Positions 6,703 through 13,482 of a DNA stretch of 15,927 nucleotides are shown piece after piece. Under the pieces are notes generated by a model, which was not told the origin of the DNA, ran no database searches, and saw nothing but the letters and a program-made list of their open reading frames with translations. This DNA is from DAMCAP01 sp964370205 (lineage in GTDB: Bacteria > Bacillota > Clostridia > Oscillospirales > Ruminococcaceae), in NCBI GenBank assembly GCA_964370205.1, contig CAYJIK010000046.1:1-15927 (forward strand). The letters run 5' to 3'. Numbering within the stretch: position 1 is the first letter of the stretch; every line of letters starts with the position of its first letter. The position numbers and the translations under genes are program-made.

Positions 6703-7461
6703 CTATCGCCCTACCGACAAAAGACCGTTAATCAGCCCCTCGGCGTAGCGTTCAATGTTTATTTCAAACGAAAGCCCTGACAGGAAAGCGTACAGTCTAT
6801 ATAGCATAGACCCTTCAACCTCCGCCTGTGTGACAAAGCCCAGCGTGTCCCCTGACAGTATAACCACAAGCCACAGCAACGCGCCCACACAGAACATCAA
6901 AAACAGACCGTACAGCATACCGGTGACACCGCCGAGCGTTTTATTCAGCTCGCCCACCAGTATAATATTGTTCGCCACACGGGTGACCTCTGCAACTACC
7001 TTTGTTGCAAAGAAGATAGCTATAAACAACACCACAAACACAAGTGTCCCCACGATGGTGACTGCTATCGGCTTTACAGCACTGTTGACAATGGTCTGCG
7101 TCATGCTGTCCACATCAAAAATGCCTGCCGACGAATTCAGCATCGCTATAATGTTGTCCACACCGAGGCTGTTACTCAAAAAGCTCGGTATGTCAGCTAT
7201 CATTTGGTTTATGGCGGTCAAAAAGTCCTGCTCACCGCTCACACTCCGCAGTGCATCGCCGACAATCTCCTCCATATGCGAACTGAGGAACACGTCGTAC
7301 AGAAACTCTCCGAGAGGCCGTGCCACAAGCGCCGCCAATACCAACGCAGTGAGCGCACCCAATATGCGCACCACCGTATACAAAAAGCCTTTGTGCGCCC
7401 CGATAAAGGCATTGATGACCACTACGGCTATCACGATAATGTCTATAACTAATGATGTCAT
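6703..7461 (-). CDS. CvpA-family integral membrane protein
   Basis: A 252-residue hydrophobic protein with transmembrane segments at about 4-22, 27-47, 132-154 and 180-203. The N-terminal pattern INAFIGAHKGF and the later LNKTLGGVTGMLYG match the CvpA (colicin V production) family. That family is a widespread membrane protein group whose molecular role is poorly defined; Gram-negative members have been linked to envelope homeostasis. The central part (50-130) is an amphipathic region probably outside the membrane core. The start at 7461 has a strong AAAGGAG 9 nt upstream. The gene follows a small membrane protein on the same strand, with a 128-nt spacer holding a three-way-junction fold, and ends in an intrinsic terminator. 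The family call is good; no function is assigned here. Confidence 0.85.
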   Translation of the reverse strand: MTSLVIDIIVIAVVVINAFIGAHKGFLYTVVRILGALTALVLAALVARPLGEFLYDVFLSSHMEEIVGDALRSVSGEQDFLTAINQMIADIPSFLSNSLGVDNIIAMLNSSAGIFDVDSMTQTIVNSAVKPIAVTIVGTLVFVVLFIAIFFATKVVAEVTRVANNIILVGELNKTLGGVTGMLYGLFLMFCVGALLWLVVILSGDTLGFVTQAEVEGSMLYRLYAFLSGLSFEINIERYAEGLINGLLSVGR

Positions 7462-7493
7462 TAAATCAAGCTCCTTTCAAATGGGGGAATTGG

Positions 7494-7544
7494 GTGTGTA
7501 GGACGGCGGAAACCGCAAGGGTCACCCCTGCCGGGGGTACACAC
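7494..7544 (-). promoter_or_regulatory. Three-way-junction RNA fold upstream of the CvpA-family gene
   Basis: On the minus strand GTGTGTA (7544-7538) can pair with TACACAC (7500-7494), enclosing two hairpins: CCCC/GGGG with loop CGGCA (7537-7525) and GCGG/CCGC with loop TTT (7516-7506). The structure sits 33 nt before the cvpA start. It matches no riboswitch class I recognise. It could be a regulatory leader, a 3' structure for the upstream gene, or another palindromic repeat. Confidence 0.4.
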
Positions 7545-7589
7545 TATGCGTTCTCTTAGCGTTAGTGGGCGGCCATGGAAGCTGTGACT

Positions 7590-7934
7590 TTACATCGCAT
7601 CCGCCAACAGCACAGCAAACAGTATCACCGAGAAACCGGCACAGCAGACGAGATACGCCACACGTGAGCGCATTCTCTTGATATTCACAGAGATAATACC
7701 CATCAGCAGGCACGCCACGACAAGCCCAACCAAGTTCCAGCCCCATGCGGAAAGTCCTTTGTCTGCTCCTAAAAGCGAGACGGCAATGTCCGAGAACCAA
7801 CCGCTTGAAAGGTAGGACAGTGGGACAATCAGTATGGGAAGTATAGCCACAGCGTGACCTTGCTGTCCCGCCTTAAACATAAACATTGCCATTACGCCTA
7901 TAACGGCAACTATTGCACTACATTCTATCGCCAT
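7590..7934 (-). CDS. Small hypothetical membrane protein, about four helices
   Basis: A 114-residue protein that is mostly hydrophobic. Predicted membrane segments are at about 5-21, 27-43, 66-82 and 90-110, with a short non-membrane stretch (about 44-62) and a basic turn KRMRSR (86-91). I do not recognise the family. The start at 7934 is set by an excellent AAAGGAGG 6 nt upstream; the frame stays open further upstream, but that part lies in repeat DNA and encodes no plausible signal. It is followed by the CvpA-family gene on the same strand, so the two may be co-transcribed. Upstream lie A/T-rich tandem copies of TTGATAATTGATAATTG (near 7961-7979). Confidence 0.75.
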   Translation of the reverse strand: MAIECSAIVAVIGVMAMFMFKAGQQGHAVAILPILIVPLSYLSSGWFSDIAVSLLGADKGLSAWGWNLVGLVVACLLMGIISVNIKRMRSRVAYLVCCAGFSVILFAVLLADAM

Positions 7935-7954
7935 ATTGACCTCCTTTGAAAAGT

Positions 7955-8157
7955 TGAGAGTTGATAATTGATAATTGATTGTTAGGAGTTGGGGACGGCA
8001 ATAAAGGGGGAGGTTCGGGTGTCCCAAGGGGGAGGATGGGAAATCGAGTAGGTAGAGGCGGATAATATAAGCCCCTGCTAAGATTGTGGTTTGCATTGTT
8101 CCTGTTTTGTGTTTGAAAGTGCTATCACACACATAGGTGCGTTTCTATAGGGGGCGG
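7955..8157. repeat. TTGATAATTGAT tandem repeat and degenerate hairpin modules
   Basis: Between the small membrane gene and the DUF4358-like gene are short direct repeats of TTGATAA (7960-7980), a GGTTCGGGTGTCCC fragment (about 8011), a degenerate GGCGGATAATATAAGCCCC hairpin (about 8057-8076), and a CACACATAGGTGCG fragment (about 8126-8141). All but the first resemble modules of the composite repeats. No gene is seen. Confidence 0.5.
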
Positions 8158-8610
8158 TTATGATATATGTTCGTCCAGTATGGTCTGCACCTGTGCGCTG
8201 TCGGGGGAGATGCAGAAGACGAGGGTGTCGCCCACGGTGGTTAGCAGATACGCTTCCAGCTTCGGCATCTCGGCAGGGCGGTATCCCTCAAAGCCGAACA
8301 CGAGGTCGTCCACTCTGTCAGCAACCTTCTGCTCCATGTCAGACTGGGACATATCGCCCAGTTTCACTACAAGCAGTTCCGAGGCGGTTGCCCCTGTAGC
8401 GGAGGTGTACAGCGTGTAACTTTCCACGTCACCGTCCTCCACGCCGTAAAAGTCGGCGAACATATGCCCTGCTTCAATCAGCTCATCGCCGAAGTCTACA
8501 GTGGTGGTCACGGCGGTTATAAAGCCGTCAGCGTCCAGAGTTTTAGGGGTGTCGCTACATCCTGTAAATATTACTATAACGGCTAACAGTGCCGAAATTA
8601 CTCTTTTCAT
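8158..8610 (-). CDS. Small secreted lipoprotein, DUF4358-like
   Basis: A 150-residue protein with a lipoprotein signal: MKR, a hydrophobic stretch, then FTGC with the lipidation cysteine at 18. The mature part is acidic, with an ATGATASELLVVKL segment (about 71-84), a helical stretch MEQKVADRVDDLV (92-104), EMPKLEAYLL (114-123) and a terminal strand VGDTLVFCIS (126-135). This layout recalls the DUF4358 family of small Clostridia lipoproteins, whose function is unknown. The start at 8610 has AGAAAGGA 7 nt upstream; longer in-frame starts lie in repeat DNA. The protein should be anchored to the outer face of the membrane. The family assignment is from memory of motif layout, so it is moderate. 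Confidence 0.8.
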   Translation of the reverse strand: MKRVISALLAVIVIFTGCSDTPKTLDADGFITAVTTTVDFGDELIEAGHMFADFYGVEDGDVESYTLYTSATGATASELLVVKLGDMSQSDMEQKVADRVDDLVFGFEGYRPAEMPKLEAYLLTTVGDTLVFCISPDSAQVQTILDEHIS

Positions 8611-8619
8611 GTCCTGTTC

Positions 8620-8870
8620 CTTTCTGATTTGGGTGGTATCCCGGTTGTTTGTAGATGGGGGTGTGGGGAAGGGGTGGTCACACACAACAGAGGGGAGCGT
8701 GTGGACGACATGAGCATGCCGTCGGTTAGGGGGCAAGGCAGTGAGGATAATGCGTTGGTGGGGGTGGAGGGGAGTGTTTGTGTTTATTCCTTGTTTTGTG
8801 TTTGGAGTGCAGTCCCCTACAGTGATATTTTATAGGTGGTGTTATTGGGGTTGGTTCGGGCGCACATAAT
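8620..8870. repeat. Degenerate repeat linker between DUF4358-like and SGNH genes
   Basis: A G-rich plus strand with fragments of the composite repeat: ACAGAGGGGAGCGTG (about 8689), an inverted form of the linker ending CCCCTACAGTG (about 8813), and GGTTCGGGCGCACAT (about 8851-8866). No intact hairpin longer than 8 bp was found, and no gene. Confidence 0.45.
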
Positions 8871-8872
8871 TC

Positions 8873-9868
8873 CTAATTACCCTCCACGGTGTTCTCCTTT
8901 AGGAAGTCCATCCACGCTATATACTGGGAGGAATTTATGTGAAGGCCGTCAGGGGTGGGGTTGAGTTCACCGTTTTCGTCTTTAAAGACGGGGGAAAGGT
9001 CGAGGTAGTGCAGTTCTAGGTCGTCCACTATTACCTCAAGACGCTCGTTAAAGCTGTCGATGTGGGCGTTGGTGACATTACTGCCGTACTCCACGCTGAA
9101 AATAGCCTCGTTTACAGGGAGCACCGATTGTACATATATTATAGCGTCAGGGTGATTGTCCTTTATATCGGTGAGCAGGCTTTCGTAGTGTGTGAGCGCT
9201 GTCTCGTTTTCCGAAGCGGTGATGGAGTTTGCGCCGATGAGGATGTATATCTTCCCGGGGGTGGTGCGTTTAAGCGCCTCCACCATGGTTATCATACTGC
9301 CGTCCGCTGTCTCTATGACCTCTCTGCTGTCCACGTTAAACAGGTTTATACCCTTGTGTGCAATGACGGTAGTCCCCTCCATTATCCTGTACAGTTCTAT
9401 CCCTGTCGTGATGGAGTCGCCGAAGAAGACGGCGTCATTGAAGTAGTCGGAGGTGACACGGTCGCTGTCCAACTGCTCGGGGGTGGCGTCCACAGCTGTC
9501 GAGGTTGTGCTACTCGGAGTTGTGAGCGCATTGACATCGGTAAGCGTAGGAGAAGAGGCGCTAGCACCTGTAGTAGGTGCAGGAGGCGTTACTTCTGTGT
9601 TCATTTCAGGTGACGGTGCCGGGGTCTGTGTAGCTGAAATGGCAGGCGATGGTGTAGACTCTACAGTTGGCGATGCAGTTGCCGAGGGTGATGGGGTGGT
9701 CGTCGTCGAGCTTTCCGTAGGTTCATCGACGATGCCGGTGGCGTCTGTCTGCGACACAAATGTCTGCCACAGCAGTGCCACGCACAGCGAAAACGCCGCA
9801 AGCCCGGCAACGGCCAAAATGCCTTTTATAAAGCCGCTACCTCTATTATAAGGGTATCTGTTTGACAT
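8873..9868 (-). CDS. Membrane-anchored SGNH/GDSL hydrolase with Ser/Thr/Pro-rich stalk
   Basis: A 331-residue extracytoplasmic esterase-type protein. A basic N-terminus (MSNRYPYNRGSGFIKG) leads into one transmembrane segment (about 15-37), then a low-complexity Ser/Thr/Pro/Ala stalk (about 50-130), then an SGNH domain. Block I is FFGDSIT with nucleophile Ser152; block III reads GANS (212-215), giving Gly212 and Asn214; block V is DGLHIN with Asp307 and His310. All catalytic positions are present. Such enzymes remove acyl groups from cell-wall or surface glycans or lipids; the substrate cannot be read from sequence. ATG 9868 was chosen because an in-frame ATG at 9880 touches the GAAAGGA site, which is 12 nt upstream of 9868. 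A consensus promoter and a 200-nt structured leader precede it. Confidence 0.9.
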   Translation of the reverse strand: MSNRYPYNRGSGFIKGILAVAGLAAFSLCVALLWQTFVSQTDATGIVDEPTESSTTTTPSPSATASPTVESTPSPAISATQTPAPSPEMNTEVTPPAPTTGASASSPTLTDVNALTTPSSTTSTAVDATPEQLDSDRVTSDYFNDAVFFGDSITTGIELYRIMEGTTVIAHKGINLFNVDSREVIETADGSMITMVEALKRTTPGKIYILIGANSITASENETALTHYESLLTDIKDNHPDAIIYVQSVLPVNEAIFSVEYGSNVTNAHIDSFNERLEVIVDDLELHYLDLSPVFKDENGELNPTPDGLHINSSQYIAWMDFLKENTVEGN

Positions 9869-10031
9869 TGAACTGATCATTCCTTTCGGTTTGAAAATAA
9901 TATTTTCAAACTAAAACTATCCTTCTGCAAGTTTTGTGCGCTTTTTGTGGCGTATCGTTAATATGTCACAAAAACTGAGGCTGTGCCGAAGAGTACAAAA
10001 CTGCGAGTTTGAAAATCTTATTTTCAAACTA
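9869..10031 (-). promoter_or_regulatory. Structured 5' leader of the SGNH hydrolase gene (leader element copy 2)
   Basis: On the minus strand: a 10-bp hairpin GTTTGAAAAT/ATTTTCAAAC (+ 10007-10029); GTTTTGTACTCTTCGGCAC and AGCCTCAGTTTTTGTGA; a variable loop; CACAAAAAGCGCACAAAAC pairing back to the conserved block; GCAGAAGGA; then a second copy of the 10-bp hairpin (9889-9911) directly ahead of GAAAGGAATGAT. Apart from the extra hairpin the order is the same as in the clpE leader. The hairpin nearest the start lies only 1-2 nt from the Shine-Dalgarno site, so its folding could affect translation. Confidence 0.6.
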
Positions 10032-10073
10032 AAACCTTCCTTTGTGTGAGCGGGTTGCTCTAAGGTACATACC

Positions 10074-10102
10074 ATTATATTTAAATAGTGTCCCACTGTC
10101 AA
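10074..10102 (-). promoter_or_regulatory. Consensus sigma-A promoter for the SGNH hydrolase gene
   Basis: On the minus strand TTGACA (10102-10097), a 17-nt spacer, and TATAAT (10079-10074): a perfect match at both hexamers and at spacing. The predicted start near 10067 gives a leader of about 200 nt before the ATG at 9868. Confidence 0.85.
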
Positions 10103-10430
10103 CGAAAAACTGCGAAAGTGGAGCATTTTGGGGTGTTTCTTTATTGTATTACAAAATGTATAAAAGCACTCTAATTATATCGTGAGTATACAAAATAATC
10201 ATTATACTAAGAGTTATAAACACTTTCAACGGAGTTTTCAACAGAAAAATAGATTTTAATAGCGTTAAATAGGACGAAAATGTAGAGTTTATGTAAAAAT
10301 CATGTCAAAAATGCGAACATGAAAAAGTTTTGCTTTTGAAAAGTTTTAACTTTTCAACAATTCAAATTGTTGAAAACTCTTTTTTCATTACCGATTGTAG
10401 AAGTTTTATGGCGAAATTTTTGGTGGGAGA
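10103..10430. other. AT-rich intergenic segment with overlapping hairpins
   Basis: This stretch is clearly more A/T-rich than its surroundings and holds no gene. At 10336-10357 a 10-bp stem TTGAAAAGTT/AACTTTTCAA has a 2-nt loop. At 10351-10376 a 12-bp stem TTTTCAACAATT/AATTGTTGAAAA has loop CA. The two share CTTTTCAA and so exclude each other. On the plus strand the second is followed by CTCTTTTTTC, a terminator-like tail. No plus-strand gene is nearby, so any transcript would be a small RNA. Confidence 0.45.
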
Positions 10431-10620
10431 TATTACGACGAAGGGGGACGGCACGCATACAATGCGTGCCCTACAGAGGGGTTGTTTTGTTTACGCTTAT
10501 TCCCTATTTTGTGTCGGGGATATCACCTCCACCACACAGATACCCATAATTAAAGAAAGCGTAAACAGGATAACCGAGCGACGCAGGTCGCCCCTACGGA
10601 AGTTGGGGTATTTGTTTTGT
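10430..10620 (+). repeat. Partial composite repeat with 9-bp GGCACGCAT hairpin
   Basis: Contains the perfect 9-bp stem GGCACGCAT/ATGCGTGCC with loop ACA (10450-10470), then CCTACAGAGGGG, a linker ending GGGGATATCACCTCCACC (about 10516-10534) that resembles the linker at 430-490 and 13146-13210, and a small GCGAC/GTCGC hairpin followed by CCCCTAC (about 10579-10599). It lies just past the MBL-fold gene. Confidence 0.65.
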
Positions 10621-10673
10621 TTTCATGGGGTAATTGGTGGGTGCATAAATAGTGCCCCATTATTTACCCTCGT

Positions 10674-11573
10674 CTACAGGACGAACACGTCAAAGTCGTG
10701 GCCGTTTACTACGTCGCCTGTGTAGTTTTGCTTTATCTCCTCGAGGATAAGCGCTTCACGACGCAATACCTCCGCTTGCACGTCGGTTTGGTTGTTGTCT
10801 ATGTCCATGTGGTAGATGCGGTGGTAGGTGACGGCGAGCTTCGGTTTTGCTATGTTTAGCAGTTTGCCGAGCTCCTCGGAGGTGGTGTGTACCTCCTTGT
10901 GGTAGGTCTGCCATTTGGGTAGGCGTGAGGACAACCCTGCGGTGTACTCGGTTTCGTGCAGTAGGAGGTCTACGCCGCTTGCTTTTTCTGTTATGAGGTC
11001 GGTGGGGCGGGTGTCCCCACTTATCAGGATGGTTTTTTCACCGTCCTCTGTGGCGATGTAGAACTTATATGAGTAGGAGGAGAGGTCGCCGTGGTCGTTT
11101 CTTATCGCTTCGACACGGACCTGCTCGTCGGTGTAGACAATCTCGGTGCTGTCGGTGGTGATTTCGGTTATGTCCGACTTATAGCCGTTCTCGCTCGCCT
11201 TCTCAAAGCCGTTTATGCGCATGTCGATGTCCGCCGAGTATGCTGTTTCAAGATGTTCTACCATGTGGCGAAGTCCCACGGGGCCGAACAGCTGTAGCTT
11301 CTCTGTCCGCTCAAGTACCCAAGGTGTGAATATCAGGTCGGGCAGGCCTAGGGTGTGGTCGGAGTGTAGGTGGGTGATAAACGCTCTGTTTAGACCCGAG
11401 ACCTTGAGGGCGTCCACGCCGCTGTGGTACATCTTTGCCGCCTGACGAACAAGCCCCGGGCCTGTGTCCACAAGATAGCTACGGTCGCCAACGCAGACAG
11501 CGGTGCAAGGGCCACCGGCAAAGTGACAGGCGTTTGGGGTGCCTGTGCCGAGGAGTACTACTTTTATGCTCAT
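10674..11573 (-). CDS. MBL-fold metallo-hydrolase, RNase Z/AtsA-like
   Basis: A 299-residue cytoplasmic metallo-beta-lactamase-fold protein of the RNase Z/arylsulfatase group. It starts with MSIKVVLLGTGTP, the usual first strand. The di-metal site is complete: HLHSDH (His68, His70, Asp72, His73), His161 in NDHGDLSSYSY, Asp187 in SGDTRP and His251 in VTYHRIY. HETEY (206-210) and HTTSEELGKL (229-238) are also typical. The loop after the HxHxDH motif lacks an obvious tRNA-binding exosite, so I do not call it RNase Z proper. ATG 11573 has AAGGAG 7 nt upstream; an upstream in-frame ATG would add 29 residues with no domain content. It stands alone between repeat regions. The fold is certain and the substrate unknown. 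Confidence 0.88.
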   Translation of the reverse strand: MSIKVVLLGTGTPNACHFAGGPCTAVCVGDRSYLVDTGPGLVRQAAKMYHSGVDALKVSGLNRAFITHLHSDHTLGLPDLIFTPWVLERTEKLQLFGPVGLRHMVEHLETAYSADIDMRINGFEKASENGYKSDITEITTDSTEIVYTDEQVRVEAIRNDHGDLSSYSYKFYIATEDGEKTILISGDTRPTDLITEKASGVDLLLHETEYTAGLSSRLPKWQTYHKEVHTTSEELGKLLNIAKPKLAVTYHRIYHMDIDNNQTDVQAEVLRREALILEEIKQNYTGDVVNGHDFDVFVL

Positions 11574-11719
11574 TGGGGTTCTCCTTTTCGGTTGTTCTAG
11601 GTGGGGTGTTTTTGTGGGAGGCATTGCCTCTTTTGTTCTTGCTGCCGTAAAGCTAACCACTGTTGCCGTAGGGAACGCACTGTGTGTGTTCCGCTTTCCA
11701 TGTTTCGCATACCTTCCGC

Positions 11720-11835
11720 TGTGGTAGTTTTTCTAAGGCGAGTGGAGGTGAGGCGTTCGGATATGACGTTTACGGTGGTAGGATAGGGAAAGCCCGAATG
11801 GGCACGCTCCGCCGCCGAGGTGGGGGAGAAAACGT
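11720..11835 (-). repeat. Composite repeat fragment, inverted relative to 13233-13335
   Basis: On the minus strand this reads CCCCCACCTCGGCGGCGGAG, GCGTGCCCATTCGGGCTTTC, a variable part, then CCTCCACTCGCCTTA. The same order, with scattered substitutions and a short indel, is found on the plus strand at about 13233-13335. The two copies therefore face each other across degV. The rest of the 317-bp space between degV and the MBL-fold gene shows no gene. Confidence 0.7.
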
Positions 11836-11890
11836 GTATGTTTCCACTGCTGACGGTGGGGGTGTAGAGGTTGTTCGCAACAATTACGAT

Positions 11891-12775
11891 CTACCTTCTC
11901 GCCTCCGCTGCTACGTCCTGCTTGACGGTGTACACCATGCCTACCATGTCGGGACCTGCGTTTATTGCTATGCAGCTGCCTATGGGGGCTATGCCTATAG
12001 GCTTAGAACCGCCTAAAGCGACGATGTCCTCGGTGAGGCGGTGCGCCTTTTCTATGTCTGACCCGTACGCTATGAAGTACTCGCCGTTTGGGTCGGCGGC
12101 ATTTTGCATGTACATCTCCGCCATGCGCTGTGTCAGGGCTTTTGCGCCCCTTACCTTGCCAACCACCTTGTTTGCGCCTGCGATGGTCATTATCGGCTTA
12201 ATGCCGAGCATATCCCCCACCAGCGCCGCGGTGGCGTTGAGCCTGCCGGAACGACGTGCCGCCTTTAGGCTGTACAGACCTATCACCGTCACCTGATTTT
12301 GGTAGTGGTTTTTGAGGTTTTCGGTGATCTGTTGGGGGGGCGTGTTGTTAAGAAGCGGTATATTTTTAAGGATGGGGTAGCCCATGCCGAGTGAGTAAGT
12401 TTCCGAGTCGACGATATAGATGTTCACTGCGCTGTAGTCGGGGTGGCGGTCGTGGAATTCTCGCCGAGCGACGTGGCAGGAGTTGTATGTCCCCGACCCT
12501 GAGCCGTTAAGTGTGACCACGATAATGTCGGTATACCCCTCCTCAGCCAGTGCGTAGAACTGCTGTATATACTCCTCCAAAACCACCTGTGATGTGGCAG
12601 GGAGCAGTCCTTCTTCGAGGTGCTTGTAGATGTCCTCGGCGGTGACCTCTCGTCTGTCTTTGTAGCTTTTACCACTTACGGTGATGTCGATGTCCATTAT
12701 CTTTATAGGCAGTTTTTCCTCGGCGGCCAGCGATATGTCACAGGCGGAGTCTGCCACGATTATAGTCTTTTTCAT
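11891..12775 (-). CDS. DegV family fatty-acid-binding protein
   Basis: A 294-residue protein of normal DegV length. Family members bind a fatty acid; FakB-type members present it to FakA kinase for phospholipid synthesis. Motifs: ADSACD (8-13), PATSQ (59-63, ligand carboxylate side), SGSGTYNS (92-99), VDSETYSLGMGY (122-133), SGRLN (176-180) and GIKPIM (191-196). In the C-terminal loop, where most relatives have H-x-G-P-G, this protein has N272-A-G-P-D, so the usual His is absent. No fakA gene is in the window. ATG 12775 is preceded by GAAAGGA 8 nt upstream; the frame continues upstream only through repeats and the assembly gap, so the longer form is rejected. Confidence 0.92.
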   Translation of the reverse strand: MKKTIIVADSACDISLAAEEKLPIKIMDIDITVSGKSYKDRREVTAEDIYKHLEEGLLPATSQVVLEEYIQQFYALAEEGYTDIIVVTLNGSGSGTYNSCHVARREFHDRHPDYSAVNIYIVDSETYSLGMGYPILKNIPLLNNTPPQQITENLKNHYQNQVTVIGLYSLKAARRSGRLNATAALVGDMLGIKPIMTIAGANKVVGKVRGAKALTQRMAEMYMQNAADPNGEYFIAYGSDIEKAHRLTEDIVALGGSKPIGIAPIGSCIAINAGPDMVGMVYTVKQDVAAEARR

Positions 12776-12830
12776 GGTGTGTTCCTTTCGGATGGGATTT
12801 TTGGAAGCGTGGTGGGGATAAGGGCAGTGG

Positions 12831-12949
12831 TACGCATGAATGGCTGACGAAAGGCAGACATTTGAATGCGTGCCCCACAGAGGGGGGTTCCGTAGAGGGG
12901 CAGGGCAGGGGGAATTTGTTCCACCGAGGGGCGTGTGGTAATTAGTAGA
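12831..12949. repeat. CTGAC-core hairpin and flanking repeat upstream of degV
   Basis: A further copy of the CTGAC-GAAA hairpin (12832-12870) has a mismatched core (CTGAC/GGCAG) and outer arms ACGCAT/ATGCGT. It is followed by CCCCACAGAGGGGGG and by a segment ending GTGGTAATTAGTAGA that is repeated beyond the gap at 13063-13101. Confidence 0.6.
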
Positions 12950-12959
12950 NNNNNNNNNN
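12950..12959. other. Assembly gap (10 N)
   Basis: Ten undetermined bases. About 38 bp immediately left of the gap (12912-12949, ending GTGGTAATTAGTAGA) recurs almost identically at 13063-13101. The intervening 12960-13062 is G-run-rich and resembles low-quality read sequence. The gap is probably a scaffolding artefact at an intergenic repeat. Confidence 0.95.
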
Positions 12960-13111
12960 GGGGGGGGGTGGCTTGGGGGTTGTGTCCCTTTTTTGCGGAC
13001 CCTTTCGCCTTTATTTTGTTGGGTGGGCGCCGGTGGGGGGGGGTTTGGGGGGCGGGGGGGGGGCAATTTGTTCCACCGAGGGGCGTGTGGTAATTAGTAG
13101 AGGTGAGAGCA

Positions 13112-13480
13112 TATAATGACCGCAAAGCAGTCATATGATATCCGCCCCTACGGGGGTTGTTTTCCATTTACCTCCGTCCCCTATTTTACGTCCGAGGTAT
13201 CACCCCCACCGAACGTAGGCGATTATCGCACCTTTTCGCCCCCACCTCGGCGGCGGAGCGTGCCCATTCGGGCTTTCCCTACACCACCGCCATAAACATT
13301 ATCTCCGAACGGCTCATCTCCACTCGCCTTACGTCATTTATCACGGGGAAGCGTGGTGGGGATAAGAACGACGGCACGCACGCAGTGCGTGCCCTACAGA
13401 GGGGTGTCCCACAGAGGGGACGTGAGGGAATTAGCACGACGGATGACCAAAATATGACCGTTTTGCGGTCATTATGCGCC
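13112..13480 (+). repeat. Composite intergenic repeat, copy 4 (partial)
   Basis: Modules: ATGACCGC/GCAGTCAT hairpin (13116-13134), ATATCCGCCCCTACGGGGG, a linker with CCCCTATTTTACGTCCGAGG, TATCACCCCCACCGAACGTA, a shortened middle lacking the 10-bp GTCGCTTTCG hairpin, CGGCGGCGGAGCGTGCCC, CACTCGCCTTA, a 9-bp hairpin GGCACGCAC/GTGCGTGCC (13373-13393) with CCTACAGAGGGG, and a terminal ATGACCG/CGGTCAT hairpin (13454-13472). It occupies the degV-trmL space and reaches the trmL stop codon. Confidence 0.8.
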
Positions 13481-13482
13481 CC

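Noticed and set aside
10218..10260. DnaA-box cluster or origin in the AT-rich stretch (TTTTCAACAG-like words)
   Set aside because: The words do not match TTATCCACA, and no dnaA, dnaN or partition genes are nearby.
10674..11573. Calling the MBL-fold protein RNase Z (rnz)
   Set aside because: The metal ligands fit, but the tRNA exosite is not evident and the metal motif is HLHSDH rather than HLHGDH, so only the broader family is supported.
12776..13066. Longer DegV start extending through the gap
   Set aside because: It crosses undetermined bases and repeat DNA, is Pro-rich nonsense, and ignores the good GAAAGGA site before ATG 12775.
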